From Neisseriaceae bacterium (lineage in GTDB: Bacteria; Pseudomonadota; Gammaproteobacteria; Burkholderiales; Neisseriaceae): 64,000 nt of DNA. Both the position numbers and the translations under genes were made by a program. Location: assembly GCA_017934045.1 (NCBI GenBank), contig JAGBKK010000007.1, forward strand, positions 62,001 through 126,000, in the 5' to 3' direction. The notes under the pieces were generated by a model. That model was not told the origin of the DNA and searched no databases. It saw only the letters and a program-made list of their open reading frames with translations. Each line of letters opens with the position of its first letter. Position 1 is the stretch's first letter. Below, piece by piece: positions 19,534 to 28,673 of the stretch.

Positions 19534-19971
19534 ATGGGAATTTGGGCATTTTATAACGCTCATTCGCAGACTGCTATTGAGCATTGGTTACAAGATACTG
19601 ATTATAAAGAAGAACCTTTTTTTGATTTAAATATTGGCAAAGCATTTCACTGGTTACATCGTATATTGACAGGTTCAGACGAACCGATATTCGATAATAT
19701 TTTAAGCAATGCTGTTTTGGGTAAGTATGGCTATCCTGGCTCTGATTGGGGGTCTGACTGTTGGTGGTTTGAATGTTATTGTGGTAGTTATATTGATAAT
19801 AAAACTGTAAAACAAATTGCAGAAAAATTAAAAGATTTGCAATTAAAAGACTTTCCTTTATTTGAAGAATGTCAAGTGCAAGAGTGGATAGAAGATGAAT
19901 TTAATGAATTAAAAAAATTTTACCAAAAAGCAGCGGAACAGAATTTAGCAGTTCATGCTCATTTTGGTTAA
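19534..19971 (+). CDS. DUF1877-family protein inside the mla operon
   Basis: This 145-residue soluble acidic protein is of the DUF1877 (YfbM-like) type. Evidence is the start MGIWAFYNAHS, the central DLNIGKAFHWLHRILTGSD (family consensus is near LDKAWHALHFLLTG) and the helical C-terminus. The biochemical role of DUF1877 is not established. It sits 15 bases after mlaF and about 55 before mlaE, in the same direction, and is more AT-rich than both neighbours, so it looks like an insertion that keeps the operon transcribed. It is not a normal Mla component. Confidence 0.75.
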   Translation: MGIWAFYNAHSQTAIEHWLQDTDYKEEPFFDLNIGKAFHWLHRILTGSDEPIFDNILSNAVLGKYGYPGSDWGSDCWWFECYCGSYIDNKTVKQIAEKLKDLQLKDFPLFEECQVQEWIEDEFNELKKFYQKAAEQNLAVHAHFG

Positions 19972-20025
19972 ATAAATATGCTTTCAGGCTGCCTGAAAAC
20001 TAAACACAAGGATTTTACAACACAA

Positions 20026-20805
20026 ATGACAAACTTTTTTCGTGCTATTGGGCATTTTACGATTGAGTTTATTCGTGGCTTGGGTGCTACGGCTTTGTTT
20101 TTGCTCAATATTTTTCTTCGTTCGGGTGATAGTGTCAAACGCCTACGCTTAACCATTCGCCAACTTTATTTTTCAGGCGTGATGTCCATTCTCATTGTGG
20201 CAGTGTCTGGGCTGTTTATGGGTATGGTGTTGGGCTTGCAGGTGTATAACATTTTGGTGCAGTTCAAAGCCGCTGATGTATTGGGCTTTGCGGTTGCCGC
20301 GTCTCTGTTGAGAGAAATTGGACCTGTGTTAGCGGCGTTGCTGTTTGCCAGCAGTGCAGGCAGTGCGATGACCAGCGAAATTGGCTTAATGAAAACCACA
20401 GAACAGTTGGAAGCGATGAATGTGATGGCGGTGAATCCTGTGGCACGCGTGGTTGCACCACGCTTTTGGGCAGGGGTGATTTCTATGCCTTTGCTTGCCG
20501 CTATTTGTGATGTATCAGGCATTTATGGTGCGTACTTAATTGGCGTGAAGCATTTGGGCTTGGACGCTGGCATTTTTTGGTCGCAAATGCAGGCAGGCGT
20601 AGATTGGCATTATGATGTTTTAAATAGCATAATTAAATCGTTTGTGTTTGGCATTGCGATTGCGTTAATTGCTGTATTTCAAGGTTTTCACGCACACGCA
20701 ACCGCCGAAGGCATTTTGCGAGCAACTACGCGTACGGTAGTGATTTCGTCTTTGGCGATTTTGGCGTTGGATTTTGTATTAACCGCATTTATGTTTATAG
20801 GATAA
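20026..20805 (+). CDS. mlaE: Phospholipid ABC transporter permease MlaE
   Basis: This 259-residue inner-membrane protein has five or six hydrophobic segments. The start is MTNFFRAIGHF at 20026, with AAGGA upstream; the longer frame from 19978 is mostly an uptake sequence (LSGCLK) and is rejected. Family motifs: MSILIVAVSGLFMGMVLGLQ, VAASLLREIGPVLAALLFASSAGSAMTSEIGLMKTTEQLEAM and VAPRFWAGVISMPLL. It ends three bases before mlaD, implying tight coupling. Confidence 0.94.
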   Translation: MTNFFRAIGHFTIEFIRGLGATALFLLNIFLRSGDSVKRLRLTIRQLYFSGVMSILIVAVSGLFMGMVLGLQVYNILVQFKAADVLGFAVAASLLREIGPVLAALLFASSAGSAMTSEIGLMKTTEQLEAMNVMAVNPVARVVAPRFWAGVISMPLLAAICDVSGIYGAYLIGVKHLGLDAGIFWSQMQAGVDWHYDVLNSIIKSFVFGIAIALIAVFQGFHAHATAEGILRATTRTVVISSLAILALDFVLTAFMFIG

Positions 20806-20808
20806 AAA

Positions 20809-21291
20809 ATGAAACAAAGTACAATCGAATTATGGGTAGGCGTGTTTGTGGCGATTGGTATTGCCGCATTGGTGTTTTTATCGTTACAAGTGGCAGGTGG
20901 CACAGGTGGCGGCACAGGCAACAGTGGCAAAACTTACACGGTGTATGCTGATTTTGACGATATTGGTGGCTTAAAAACCAAAGCCCCTGTGCGTATTGCA
21001 GGCGTGGTGGTGGGACGCGTTGCCAACATTGGCTTAAACCCCGAAACCTATCGAGCCCGCGTTACGCTGGAATTATCCGAACAATATAAATTTAGTTCAG
21101 ATGCGTCCGCACAAATTCTCACTTCGGGCATTTTGGGCGAACAATACATTGGCTTGGAAGAAGGCGGCGACCCTGAACAACTGAAAAACGGCGACACCAT
21201 TGCCTTAACCAACTCTGCTATGGTGTTGGAAAAATTGTTGGGTAAATTTATGACCAGTTTCGCCGAGAAAAACGCCAATTCAGGTGAATAA
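20809..21291 (+). CDS. mlaD: Outer-membrane lipid asymmetry protein MlaD (MCE domain)
   Basis: This 160-residue protein has one N-terminal membrane helix (IELWVGVFVAIGIAALVFLSLQVAG) and a periplasmic MCE domain (TYTVYADFDDIGGLKTKAPVRIAGVVVGRV), ending in a helix that lines the hexameric ring. Length is normal. In most relatives mlaC and mlaB follow; here the next gene is a SCO1-like protein after an uptake sequence, so mlaC and mlaB are missing from this operon. Confidence 0.93.
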   Translation: MKQSTIELWVGVFVAIGIAALVFLSLQVAGGTGGGTGNSGKTYTVYADFDDIGGLKTKAPVRIAGVVVGRVANIGLNPETYRARVTLELSEQYKFSSDASAQILTSGILGEQYIGLEEGGDPEQLKNGDTIALTNSAMVLEKLLGKFMTSFAEKNANSGE

Positions 21292-21361
21292 AGGTTTCAG
21301 GCAGCCTGAAAATGGATAAACACGATATAATATTATCCTTTTATTATATTAGGAAAAAGTA

Positions 21362-22024
21362 ATGTTCAAATACGCCCTACCCTTGATTGCTTTATTGGTT
21401 GCTTGTCAGCCGTCTGAACAAGCAACGCAAAATCAGTCGCCATCTCAATCGCAACCGCAAGCACCACAGTCGTCTGCACCTGTTTTGCCTGCAACACAAT
21501 CGCAAGAAATTTCAGGCAGCCTGATTGCTGATGAAAAATTAGGTTCAACATTACCATTAGCCAGCACGGTGGGTAAAGATGTGGTATTGAATGCACCTGC
21601 CGATAAAATTTCTTTGGTGGCATTTGGTTATACGCGTTGTCCTGATGTGTGTCCGACCACTTTGGTGTTATTAAAAAATGCCGTCAAAAAACTGTCTGAT
21701 GACGAGCAGAAACGCTTGACTGTGTATTTTGTAACGCTTGATCCTGAACGCGATACGATCGATGTATTGAAAGATTATGTAACACTCTTTCACCCTGATT
21801 TTGTGGGCTTGCGTCCGCAATTAGGGCAGTTGGAGCAACTGAAAAGTGAATGGCGAGTGGTGGGTAATAAAGTGCCAACCAAAAACGATAATTACACAGT
21901 CGATCACAGCACAGGCATTTATTTTATTGATAAACAAGGACAAACCGCGGTGTATGAACCTTACGGCACAACCGCACAGCAATTAGCTACTGATATTTCT
22001 TTGTTTTTACAACAAAATCCATAA
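21362..22024 (+). CDS. SCO1/SenC copper-binding lipoprotein
   Basis: This 220-residue periplasmic thioredoxin-fold protein delivers copper to cytochrome oxidase or acts as a thiol reductase. It has a lipobox LLVAC (Cys15), then a Gln/Ser/Pro-rich linker, the copper motif GYTRCPDVCPTT (CxxxC) and the third ligand His in TVDHSTGIYFID. An uptake sequence is read in frame as ISGSLIAD. It is alone after mlaD, and a GGTGGGCA palindrome follows its stop. Confidence 0.9.
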   Translation: MFKYALPLIALLVACQPSEQATQNQSPSQSQPQAPQSSAPVLPATQSQEISGSLIADEKLGSTLPLASTVGKDVVLNAPADKISLVAFGYTRCPDVCPTTLVLLKNAVKKLSDDEQKRLTVYFVTLDPERDTIDVLKDYVTLFHPDFVGLRPQLGQLEQLKSEWRVVGNKVPTKNDNYTVDHSTGIYFIDKQGQTAVYEPYGTTAQQLATDISLFLQQNP

Positions 22025-22032
22025 TCTCATTG

Positions 22033-22052
22033 GGTGGGCATTTTTGCCCACC
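22033..22052. repeat. GGTGGGCA palindromic repeat
   Basis: GGTGGGCA and TGCCCACC flank a TTTT loop nine bases after the SCO1 stop. It is the same family as 3886-3907 and the copies within hrpA, and could act as an mRNA 3' stem. An uptake sequence follows at about 22084. Confidence 0.7.
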
Positions 22053-22109
22053 GATTATGCCCCAACCTATTGATACAACAAACATTCAGGCAGCCTGAAA
22101 GTATAAAAT

Positions 22110-22592
22110 ATGAGTAAAAAACCAATCCCCACCACGCAAGCCATTCGTTTTTTACGCACGCACAATGTGGCGTTTGAAGCGTTTGAATATGATTATGTCG
22201 AACACGGCGGCACGGCACATTCGGCACAAGAATTGGGTGTTGATGAGCATTGCGTGATTAAAACCATTGTGCTGCAAGACGAAAACCGCAATGCGATGAT
22301 TGTGTTAATGCACGGCGATTGCGAAATTTCCACACGCAATATGGCTCGTTTTTTGGGGGCAAAACATATTGAAACGGTAAAACCTGAAACTGTAACAAAA
22401 TTAACGGGTTACATGGTTGGCGGCTGCTCGCCCTTTGGCACCAAACAGGCGTTACCTGTGTATGTGGAAAAAACCATTTTGGCGTTGCCTGAAATTTATA
22501 TCAACGGCGGCAAACGCGGACTGTTGGTTAAAATCAATCCACAAGATTTGCAAGTGTTAAAACCGATTGCTGTGGAAGTGGCGGTAAAATAA
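22110..22592 (+). CDS. ybaK: Cys-tRNA(Pro) deacylase, YbaK/EbsC family
   Basis: This 160-residue trans-editing protein hydrolyses mischarged Cys-tRNA-Pro. It shows TQAIRFLRTHNVAFEAFEYDYVEHGGTAHSAQELG, VIKTIVLQDE with the conserved Lys, and GYMVGGCSPFGTKQALPVYVE with the GXXXP-type loop, all typical of YbaK. INGGKRGLLVKINPQDL closes the fold. A single-gene unit between an uptake sequence and a membrane protein. Confidence 0.93.
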   Translation: MSKKPIPTTQAIRFLRTHNVAFEAFEYDYVEHGGTAHSAQELGVDEHCVIKTIVLQDENRNAMIVLMHGDCEISTRNMARFLGAKHIETVKPETVTKLTGYMVGGCSPFGTKQALPVYVEKTILALPEIYINGGKRGLLVKINPQDLQVLKPIAVEVAVK

Positions 22593-22750
22593 GCATTTTT
22601 AGGCTGCCTGAAAGATTGATTTCACGCTATGACACAAACCGTTAATAATTTGAAATAGATTATCCGTCTTGCTGTATTATTTTGTGTTGCTACGAAAAAT
22701 ACCTTTTATTCTTTTAAACTTGTCCGACTATAACGCAAATAGAGAAAGTT

Positions 22751-23329
22751 ATGATAAACAAACCTAACCAAAATAAAAAAAATTATTCGAGTGAATTTTT
22801 TCGCTATATGCCTACTTCTGATGAAGAAACACATAAACAACCCTGTTCTTTTCGTTGGAAACGAGTGTGGAAAAAATTTTTTTTATTAACTTTGTGTATG
22901 GCTTTGTTTTCTGGCGTTTATATATCCATAATGGTTGTCATCAAAACGGTACAATCGAATGAACTTATCAATCCAGCAATGTTTCTTTTACTGCCTATTA
23001 TTGAAATTTTAATTTGTATTTTACTTTTTTTGTTTATTTTCGGTATTCAAAATTTTATTTGGGCATTTGTTTTAGAATTGATGGACGATAAGCCAAATGC
23101 AAAAATAGTATGTGGCGTATTAGGTTCAATGCTTATTAGCATTTCTGCATATTCTTTTGCAACAGGTGATTTGTGTCGATTTTTAATGGGAGAAAAATAT
23201 CCTTTTTCTATACCCATTTGCGTTTTTCTCGGCGGTTTAATGACACTTTATTTATTAAGAAAAAAAGATAATTCTTCATCATCAAATTCAACACAAACAA
23301 AAATGTCCCCCAAACGGGAAATTAAATGA
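22751..23329 (+). CDS. Membrane protein of unknown function (four predicted helices)
   Basis: This 192-residue protein has a polar N-terminus (~45 residues), then hydrophobic segments at about 50-72, 82-118, 125-145 and 155-173, and a polar Ser/Asn/Lys tail. I do not recognise a domain. It is AT-rich with AGAAAG upstream. The preceding 158 bases contain a faint, decayed Correia-like sequence. It ends 31 bases before the KilA-N gene; the two may be one AT-rich insertion between ybaK and the asparaginase gene. Confidence 0.6.
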   Translation: MINKPNQNKKNYSSEFFRYMPTSDEETHKQPCSFRWKRVWKKFFLLTLCMALFSGVYISIMVVIKTVQSNELINPAMFLLLPIIEILICILLFLFIFGIQNFIWAFVLELMDDKPNAKIVCGVLGSMLISISAYSFATGDLCRFLMGEKYPFSIPICVFLGGLMTLYLLRKKDNSSSSNSTQTKMSPKREIK

Positions 23330-23360
23330 CTGAATGGTATTTTTGTAAAAGGAATATAAA

Positions 23361-24206
23361 ATGAACAAAAAAATCGCCAAAGAAACCATACACGCCAAAG
23401 GCTTGGATATTGCCATTTACACCCAAGACTTTAAGAATGAATATGTTTCGCTCACCGATATTGCCAAATACCGCAGCATTCAACCGTCTATAACTATTCA
23501 CAACTGGTTGCGTGGGCGTGATATTGTGGAATTTTTAGGCTTGTGGGAAACCTTGCACAACTCAAATTTTAACCTTATCGAATTCGATAAGTTTAAAACG
23601 GACGCTGGCACAAATGCCTTTGTTTTTTCGATTAAAGACTGGACGGAAAAACTTAATGCAATCGGCTTGCTTTCAAAGTCAGGGCGATATGGCGGCGGCA
23701 TTTTTGCTCATTTAGATATTGCTTTGGAATTTGCGTCTTGGCTCTCCCCCGAGTTCAAACTTTATATTATCAAAGACTACAAACGGCTGAAATCCGATGA
23801 ACAAAGCCGCCTTTCATTAGACTGGAATTTAAATCGCGAAATCGCCAAACTCAACTACAAAGTGCATACGGACGCAATTAAAGAATATCTCATTTTGCCC
23901 GAATTAACCAAAGAACAAATCAGCCTGCAATACGCCGACGAAGCGGATATACTCAATGTTGCCCTATTCGGCAAAACTGCCAAACAATGGCGAACAGAAA
24001 ACAAAGACAAAAAGGGCAATATCAGAGATGACGCAACACTACAACAGTTGTTAGTCTTATCAAATATGGAAAGTTACAACGCCATTTTAATTGAGCAAGG
24101 CAAAGGGCAACCTGAACGCTTACAACTTCTGCGAAATATGGCAATCAGCCAGTTGCAGTCTATTTCTGAACTGTCTTTGGGCAGTTTGCCGATGATTGAT
24201 AAATAG
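23361..24206 (+). CDS. KilA-N domain protein
   Basis: This 281-residue protein has an N-terminal KilA-N DNA-binding domain (~15-115): YVSLTDIAKYRS, IHNWLRGRDIVEFLGLWE, and FVFSIKDWTEKLNAIGLLSKSGRYGGGIFAHLDIALEFASWLSPEFKLYIIKDYKRLK. The remainder is helical (~130-281) and resembles phage antirepressor-type or mobile KilA-N proteins. No other phage gene, integrase or att site is nearby, so it is a solitary gene. It runs close to the asparaginase gene, separated by an uptake-like sequence at its stop. Its target is unknown. Confidence 0.8.
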   Translation: MNKKIAKETIHAKGLDIAIYTQDFKNEYVSLTDIAKYRSIQPSITIHNWLRGRDIVEFLGLWETLHNSNFNLIEFDKFKTDAGTNAFVFSIKDWTEKLNAIGLLSKSGRYGGGIFAHLDIALEFASWLSPEFKLYIIKDYKRLKSDEQSRLSLDWNLNREIAKLNYKVHTDAIKEYLILPELTKEQISLQYADEADILNVALFGKTAKQWRTENKDKKGNIRDDATLQQLLVLSNMESYNAILIEQGKGQPERLQLLRNMAISQLQSISELSLGSLPMIDK

Positions 24207-24225
24207 GCAACCTGAAAGCACAACA

Positions 24226-25188
24226 ATGAAAATCACCTTATTTTACACAGGCGGCACAATCGGTATGGTTGATACACCGCAAGGTTTTGTACCTGATAGT
24301 GGTTTGCCTGAAAAAATTGCTGAACACTTTTCAGGCAGCCTGAAAGATATTGAATTATCGTTTATATCAAGCGAGCAAGCGATTGATTCTTCTTGTATTT
24401 CTCTACAACACTGGGGGCAGTGGATTGAACAAATCCGCCAAATATTGCCGCACACAGACGCGGTGATTATTCTGCACGGCACGGACACTATGGCATACAC
24501 CGCCGCCCTATTCCGCCTTGTGTTTGCGGATACAAACAAAGCGATTATTTTCACAGGTTCGCAAAAAGCGTGGGTTGAACAACATTCAGACGCACCTGAT
24601 AATCTTTTATCGGCTATTTCTTTGATTCAAAAAGGTTTTTCTGGTGTAAGCTTGGTGTTTTCTCGCACCCTATTTGACCCTGCTGACTGTCGCAAAATTT
24701 CTACCGAAAATAATCAAGCATTTTCAAGCATTTGGCAAACACCGTTGGCACAGATGAAAAACAATCAATGGCAGTATTTCAGGCAGCCTGAAAAAATAAT
24801 TGTGCCAAAAATCACCACAATCAATCCACAACTGAATATTGCCGTTATTCACCCTGTGCCAACTTTTCCGCTTGAATTACCTAATCACGCAAACGCTGCC
24901 ATTATTTTGGCATACGGCAACGGCAATTTGCCTGATGATAAAGCATTTTTACAACAGGCAAAAAACTTTTGCCAAAGCGGTAAGCCCTTGATTATATTAA
25001 GCCAAGTGTGGCAAAGCGAAGTGAATAATCGTTACGCAAGCAATCACGCCATAACGCAAATCGGAGCAATCAACGGCGGCAAACACACGCTGGAAAACAC
25101 ATTAGCCAAGTTGATTGTGGGGTTAAGTGGCAGATTATCCACGCAGGAAATCGCGGCATATTTTCAGGCTGGGTGTGTTAAACTATGA
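24226..25188 (+). CDS. ansA: Type I L-asparaginase
   Basis: This 320-residue enzyme hydrolyses asparagine to aspartate and ammonia. There is no signal peptide, which fits the cytoplasmic type I form. Catalytic threonines and motifs are visible: FYTGGTIGMV near the N-terminus and LHGTDTMAYTA around residue 90, then IIFTGSQKAW. The start is MKITLFYTGG at 24226. Three in-frame uptake sequences are read as FSGSLKD, FRQPEKI and FQAGC. The symbol is by family resemblance only. Confidence 0.85.
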   Translation: MKITLFYTGGTIGMVDTPQGFVPDSGLPEKIAEHFSGSLKDIELSFISSEQAIDSSCISLQHWGQWIEQIRQILPHTDAVIILHGTDTMAYTAALFRLVFADTNKAIIFTGSQKAWVEQHSDAPDNLLSAISLIQKGFSGVSLVFSRTLFDPADCRKISTENNQAFSSIWQTPLAQMKNNQWQYFRQPEKIIVPKITTINPQLNIAVIHPVPTFPLELPNHANAAIILAYGNGNLPDDKAFLQQAKNFCQSGKPLIILSQVWQSEVNNRYASNHAITQIGAINGGKHTLENTLAKLIVGLSGRLSTQEIAAYFQAGCVKL

Positions 25189-25281
25189 GCAATATCTCAC
25201 CGCCTTTCAGGCAGCCTGAACATATTTTGCGGTGGCTTAAAAGCACACCTACACATTTTATCTCAAAGGAGACACTTTTTA

Positions 25282-26544
25282 ATGGAACAACTACATATCA
25301 TCGGTAGCGATCGCCCTTTGAAAGGCGAAATTGTGATTTCAGGGGCGAAAAATGCGGCTTTGCCGATTATGTGTGCCAGCCTATTGACCGCCGAAACCCT
25401 GAATTTATCGAATGTGCCAATGTTGCGAGATGTGGCAACCACTTGTCGTTTATTGTCCGATATGGGGGCAAAAATCGAGCAGGACGGTGTTTCGCAAATT
25501 GATATCTGTTGTAAAGAAATCAATGACTTTCGTGCCAAATATGATTTAGTCAAAACCATGCGTGCGTCTATTTTGGTGTTAGGTCCCATGTTGGCACGCT
25601 TTGGCGAAGCACAAGTCAGTTTGCCTGGTGGTTGTGCGATTGGCTCTCGTCCTGTGGATTTACATATCAAGGGTTTGCAGGCGATGGGGGCGGATATTGC
25701 CATTGAACACGGCTATATCAAAGCCAAAGCCAACCGCTTAAAAGGTTGCCATTTTGTGATGGACGCAGTAACCGTTACAGGCACGGAAAACTTGATGATG
25801 GCAGCGGCGTTGGCAGACGGTGAGACGGTGTTAGAAAACGCTGCCATGGAACCCGAAGTAACCGATTTAGGCGAGTGTTTAATCAAAATGGGGGCAGAAA
25901 TCACAGGTTTAGGCACGCCCACTTTACGCATCAAAGGCAAGGAAAAACTGCACGGCACGCAACACGCCATTGTGGCTGATCGCATTGAAGCAGGCACTTT
26001 TTTGTGTGCGTTGGCGATGACTCGTGGTCAATTATTGCTGAAAAACACCGCTCCGCACACTATGGAAGTTGTTTTGGAAAAATTGCTCGCTGCAGGAATG
26101 GTGATTACTTGCGGCAAAGATTGGATTTCTGCCGAAATGGTGCATCGACCGAATGCTGTTTCCGTTCAAACCCAGCCCTATCCTGCTTTTCCCACCGATA
26201 TGCAGGCTCAATTTATGGCGATGAACGCCATTGCCAACGGCACGGCAAGCATTACCGAAAATATTTTTGAAAACCGCTTTATGCATGTGCCTGAACTTAA
26301 TCGTATGGGGGCGAATATTTCCTTTAACGGCAAAACCGCAACGGTTACAGGTGTTGCTAAATTATCAGGAGCAAAAGTGATGGCAACCGACCTGCGTGCG
26401 TCTGCCAGTTTGGTGATTGCAGGCTTGGTTGCAGACGGCACAACCATAGTCGATCGCATTTACCACTTGGACAGAGGCTACGAACACATTGAAACCAAAT
26501 TAGGCAATGTGGGGGCGTATATTAAACGGGCAAAAGAAAATTAA
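25282..26544 (+). CDS. murA: UDP-N-acetylglucosamine 1-carboxyvinyltransferase
   Basis: This 420-residue enzyme carries out the first committed step of peptidoglycan synthesis. Key residues: Lys in [12 protein letters not shown], the catalytic and fosfomycin-reactive Cys in [18 protein letters not shown], and the C-terminal [17 protein letters not shown] and [15 protein letters not shown]. Length is standard. The ribosome-binding site is AAAGGAG. The presence of Cys predicts fosfomycin sensitivity at the target level. Confidence 0.97.
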   Translation: MEQLHIIGSDRPLKGEIVISGAKNAALPIMCASLLTAETLNLSNVPMLRDVATTCRLLSDMGAKIEQDGVSQIDICCKEINDFRAKYDLVKTMRASILVLGPMLARFGEAQVSLPGGCAIGSRPVDLHIKGLQAMGADIAIEHGYIKAKANRLKGCHFVMDAVTVTGTENLMMAAALADGETVLENAAMEPEVTDLGECLIKMGAEITGLGTPTLRIKGKEKLHGTQHAIVADRIEAGTFLCALAMTRGQLLLKNTAPHTMEVVLEKLLAAGMVITCGKDWISAEMVHRPNAVSVQTQPYPAFPTDMQAQFMAMNAIANGTASITENIFENRFMHVPELNRMGANISFNGKTATVTGVAKLSGAKVMATDLRASASLVIAGLVADGTTIVDRIYHLDRGYEHIETKLGNVGAYIKRAKEN

Positions 26545-26707
26545 AAATGTTTCTTGATTGTACACAATTATCATTGCAAAACAATTGATTAAAAAATACC
26601 CATTATAAAATCTGCATTTGTTTTTAGCAAAAATTTATATTTTTTATCCTGACAAACTTTGATATGATTTCCGTTTAATTTCAGGCAGCCTAAATGGGTT
26701 ATTGATT

Positions 26708-27358
26708 ATGTCGCTTTTTCCAGAAATTGTGTTAGCCAGCAATAATGCAGGTAAAATCAAAGAGTTTTCTGCATTTTTTGCCCCTTATGATATTCGCATT
26801 ATTTCGCAAAAAACACTGAATATTCCTGAATGTGCCGAACCACACAGCACATTTATTGAAAATGCGTTAGCCAAAGCACGCAATGCAGCCAAATTCAGTG
26901 GCAAACCTGCATTAGCCGATGATTCGGGCATTTGTGCGGACGCTTTGGGCGGCAAACCAGGTATTCATTCGGCACGCTTTGCAGGAGAACAAAAGTCAGA
27001 TAAAGACAATAATGCAAAATTATCGGAAATGTTGCAACCATTTGAAAATAAAAAAGTTTATTATGCTTGTTGCTTGGTGTTAATGCGACACGAAAACGAC
27101 CCCATGCCCTTAATTGCCGAAGGTGTGTGGGAAGGCGTTTGGACACATCAACCCAAGGGCGAAAACGGTTTTGGCTATGACCCACATTTTTACATTCCCG
27201 AATACCGACAAACAGCGGCAGAAATTTCAGGCAGCCTGAAAAATCGTATCAGTCATCGCGGTTTAGCCTTGATTGAATTGATGAAAAAATTAGACGATTT
27301 ATATCTGCGTGCAGGTTTGTCTATTCCGCAAATACCGCATTTTGTAACAGGAAATTAA
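26708..27358 (+). CDS. rdgB: dITP/XTP pyrophosphatase (non-canonical purine NTPase)
   Basis: This 216-residue HAM1-family enzyme hydrolyses dITP and XTP to keep deaminated purines out of DNA. Motifs: VLASNNAGKIKEF, ENALAKARNAAKFSGKPALADDSGICADAL, GIHSARFAGE and GENGFGYDPHFYIPEY. The start is ATG 26708 rather than the in-frame TTG 26702. An in-frame uptake sequence gives ISGSLKN at the conserved SHRGLAL region. The C-terminus is slightly extended. Confidence 0.95.
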   Translation: MSLFPEIVLASNNAGKIKEFSAFFAPYDIRIISQKTLNIPECAEPHSTFIENALAKARNAAKFSGKPALADDSGICADALGGKPGIHSARFAGEQKSDKDNNAKLSEMLQPFENKKVYYACCLVLMRHENDPMPLIAEGVWEGVWTHQPKGENGFGYDPHFYIPEYRQTAAEISGSLKNRISHRGLALIELMKKLDDLYLRAGLSIPQIPHFVTGN

Positions 27359-27363
27359 ATCAT

Positions 27364-27864
27364 ATGAATAGCCAAGAAAATGAAAACCCATACGAAGCAC
27401 CCAAAACTTCATTAGAAGATAAAAATGCACCGCAATTATTTAATCCAACAGCGTCTGCTGTATTTGCTTTTTTATTTGGTTTGCCTGTGGGTTGTTTTTT
27501 ACACGCCGCCAACTGGAAACGCTTGGGCGATGAAAAATACGCCAAAGCTAATATATGGATTGGCATTGTGTGGATTATTGTTTTATTAGCAATTTTTGCA
27601 TTGATTATTATGCTTAATATTGCCAATCAACAACAATTAGAACAACAAATCAATAATGTTTCCATTCTTTTTGGATTACCTGCGGTATTAGGTTGGTATT
27701 TTGGTTTTGGCAAAAAACAAAAACAAATTATCGAACAGCGATATGGAGAAAATTATCCACGCCGTAATATTTGGTGGGGCGTTTTATGGGGAATTATATT
27801 TTTAATTGCTTTTATGGCAATCGCATTTATGATTCCATTTGTATTATATTTTTCGGTTTGGTAA
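27364..27864 (+). CDS. Membrane protein of unknown function
   Basis: This 166-residue protein has a polar N-terminus (NPYEAPKTSLEDK, a motif often seen before small bacterial membrane domains) and four hydrophobic segments at about 30-50, 65-85, 98-112 and 135-160. I cannot name a family. It lies 5 bases after rdgB and 14 before truA, so it is part of the rdgB-truA-trpF transcription unit. Confidence 0.6.
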   Translation: MNSQENENPYEAPKTSLEDKNAPQLFNPTASAVFAFLFGLPVGCFLHAANWKRLGDEKYAKANIWIGIVWIIVLLAIFALIIMLNIANQQQLEQQINNVSILFGLPAVLGWYFGFGKKQKQIIEQRYGENYPRRNIWWGVLWGIIFLIAFMAIAFMIPFVLYFSVW

Positions 27865-27878
27865 AGGTTGCCTGAAAA

Positions 27879-28670
27879 ATGGCACGCATTTTATTAAACA
27901 TTCGCTATTTGGGACACGCTTTTTGTGGCTGGCAAAAACAGCCCAACGGCTTGCCGACTGTTCAGGCAGCCTTGGAAACAGCGGTATCCACGATTGCAGG
28001 TCATCAAGTGGAAGTGATTGCCGCAGGTCGCACCGACCGTGGCGTGCATGCACTTAATCTCACTGCCCATTTTGACACCACTTCGCAACGCTCACTCAAT
28101 GCGTGGGTGGCTGGTGTGAATACGCATTTACCGCCTGATATTGCCGTATTGTCTGCCCAAGAAGTGCCGAGCGATTTTCACGCACGATTTAACGCCTGTC
28201 GCCGTGAATATCGTTATGTATTAAGCAACGCTCCTGTGCGTCCTGTAATTTTAAAAGGTCGAGTGGGCTGGACATTTGTCCCTGTTTCGATAGAAAAAAT
28301 GCAACAAGCTGCCCAACTGCTTTTGGGCGAACAAGATTTTTCTTCGTTTCGTTCCAGCGAATGTCAAGCAAAATCACCTGTAAAAACAATGTATTCTGTA
28401 ACTATTTTTGCAAAAAACGATTTTATTTGCTTTGATTTTGCCGCGTCAGGTTTTCTTCATCATCAAGTGCGAAATATGGTGGGGGCTTTGCTGTATGTCG
28501 GTTCAGGCAAAATCACGCAGGACGATTTTGCCCAAGTGATTGCTGCCAAAAATCGCCAAAAAGCACCGCCCACTTTTATGGCAGACGGCTTATATTTAAC
28601 CAAAGTTGGCTATCCACCTGAATGGGGCATTGTGGAGCAACCCACACCAAAATGGTTTTTTGGAGAATAA
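27879..28670 (+). CDS. truA: tRNA pseudouridine synthase A
   Basis: This 263-residue enzyme makes pseudouridine at positions 38-40 of tRNA anticodon stems. The catalytic Asp is in AAGRTDRGVHA; other family stretches are YLGHAFCGWQKQP, FHARFNACRREYRYVL, FSSFRSSECQAKSPVKTM and FLHHQVRNMVGALLYVG. Length is standard. It ends three bases before trpF, as truA and trpF often do in related genomes. Confidence 0.97.
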   Translation: MARILLNIRYLGHAFCGWQKQPNGLPTVQAALETAVSTIAGHQVEVIAAGRTDRGVHALNLTAHFDTTSQRSLNAWVAGVNTHLPPDIAVLSAQEVPSDFHARFNACRREYRYVLSNAPVRPVILKGRVGWTFVPVSIEKMQQAAQLLLGEQDFSSFRSSECQAKSPVKTMYSVTIFAKNDFICFDFAASGFLHHQVRNMVGALLYVGSGKITQDDFAQVIAAKNRQKAPPTFMADGLYLTKVGYPPEWGIVEQPTPKWFFGE

Positions 28671-28673
28671 TCA

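Noticed and set aside
19978..20025. Upstream extension of mlaE (LSGCLKTKHKD)
   Set aside because: Encoded by an uptake sequence; the start at 20026 has its own ribosome-binding site and matches the family.
23361..24206. A prophage around the KilA-N gene
   Set aside because: No integrase, structural or lysis gene and no att repeat was seen.
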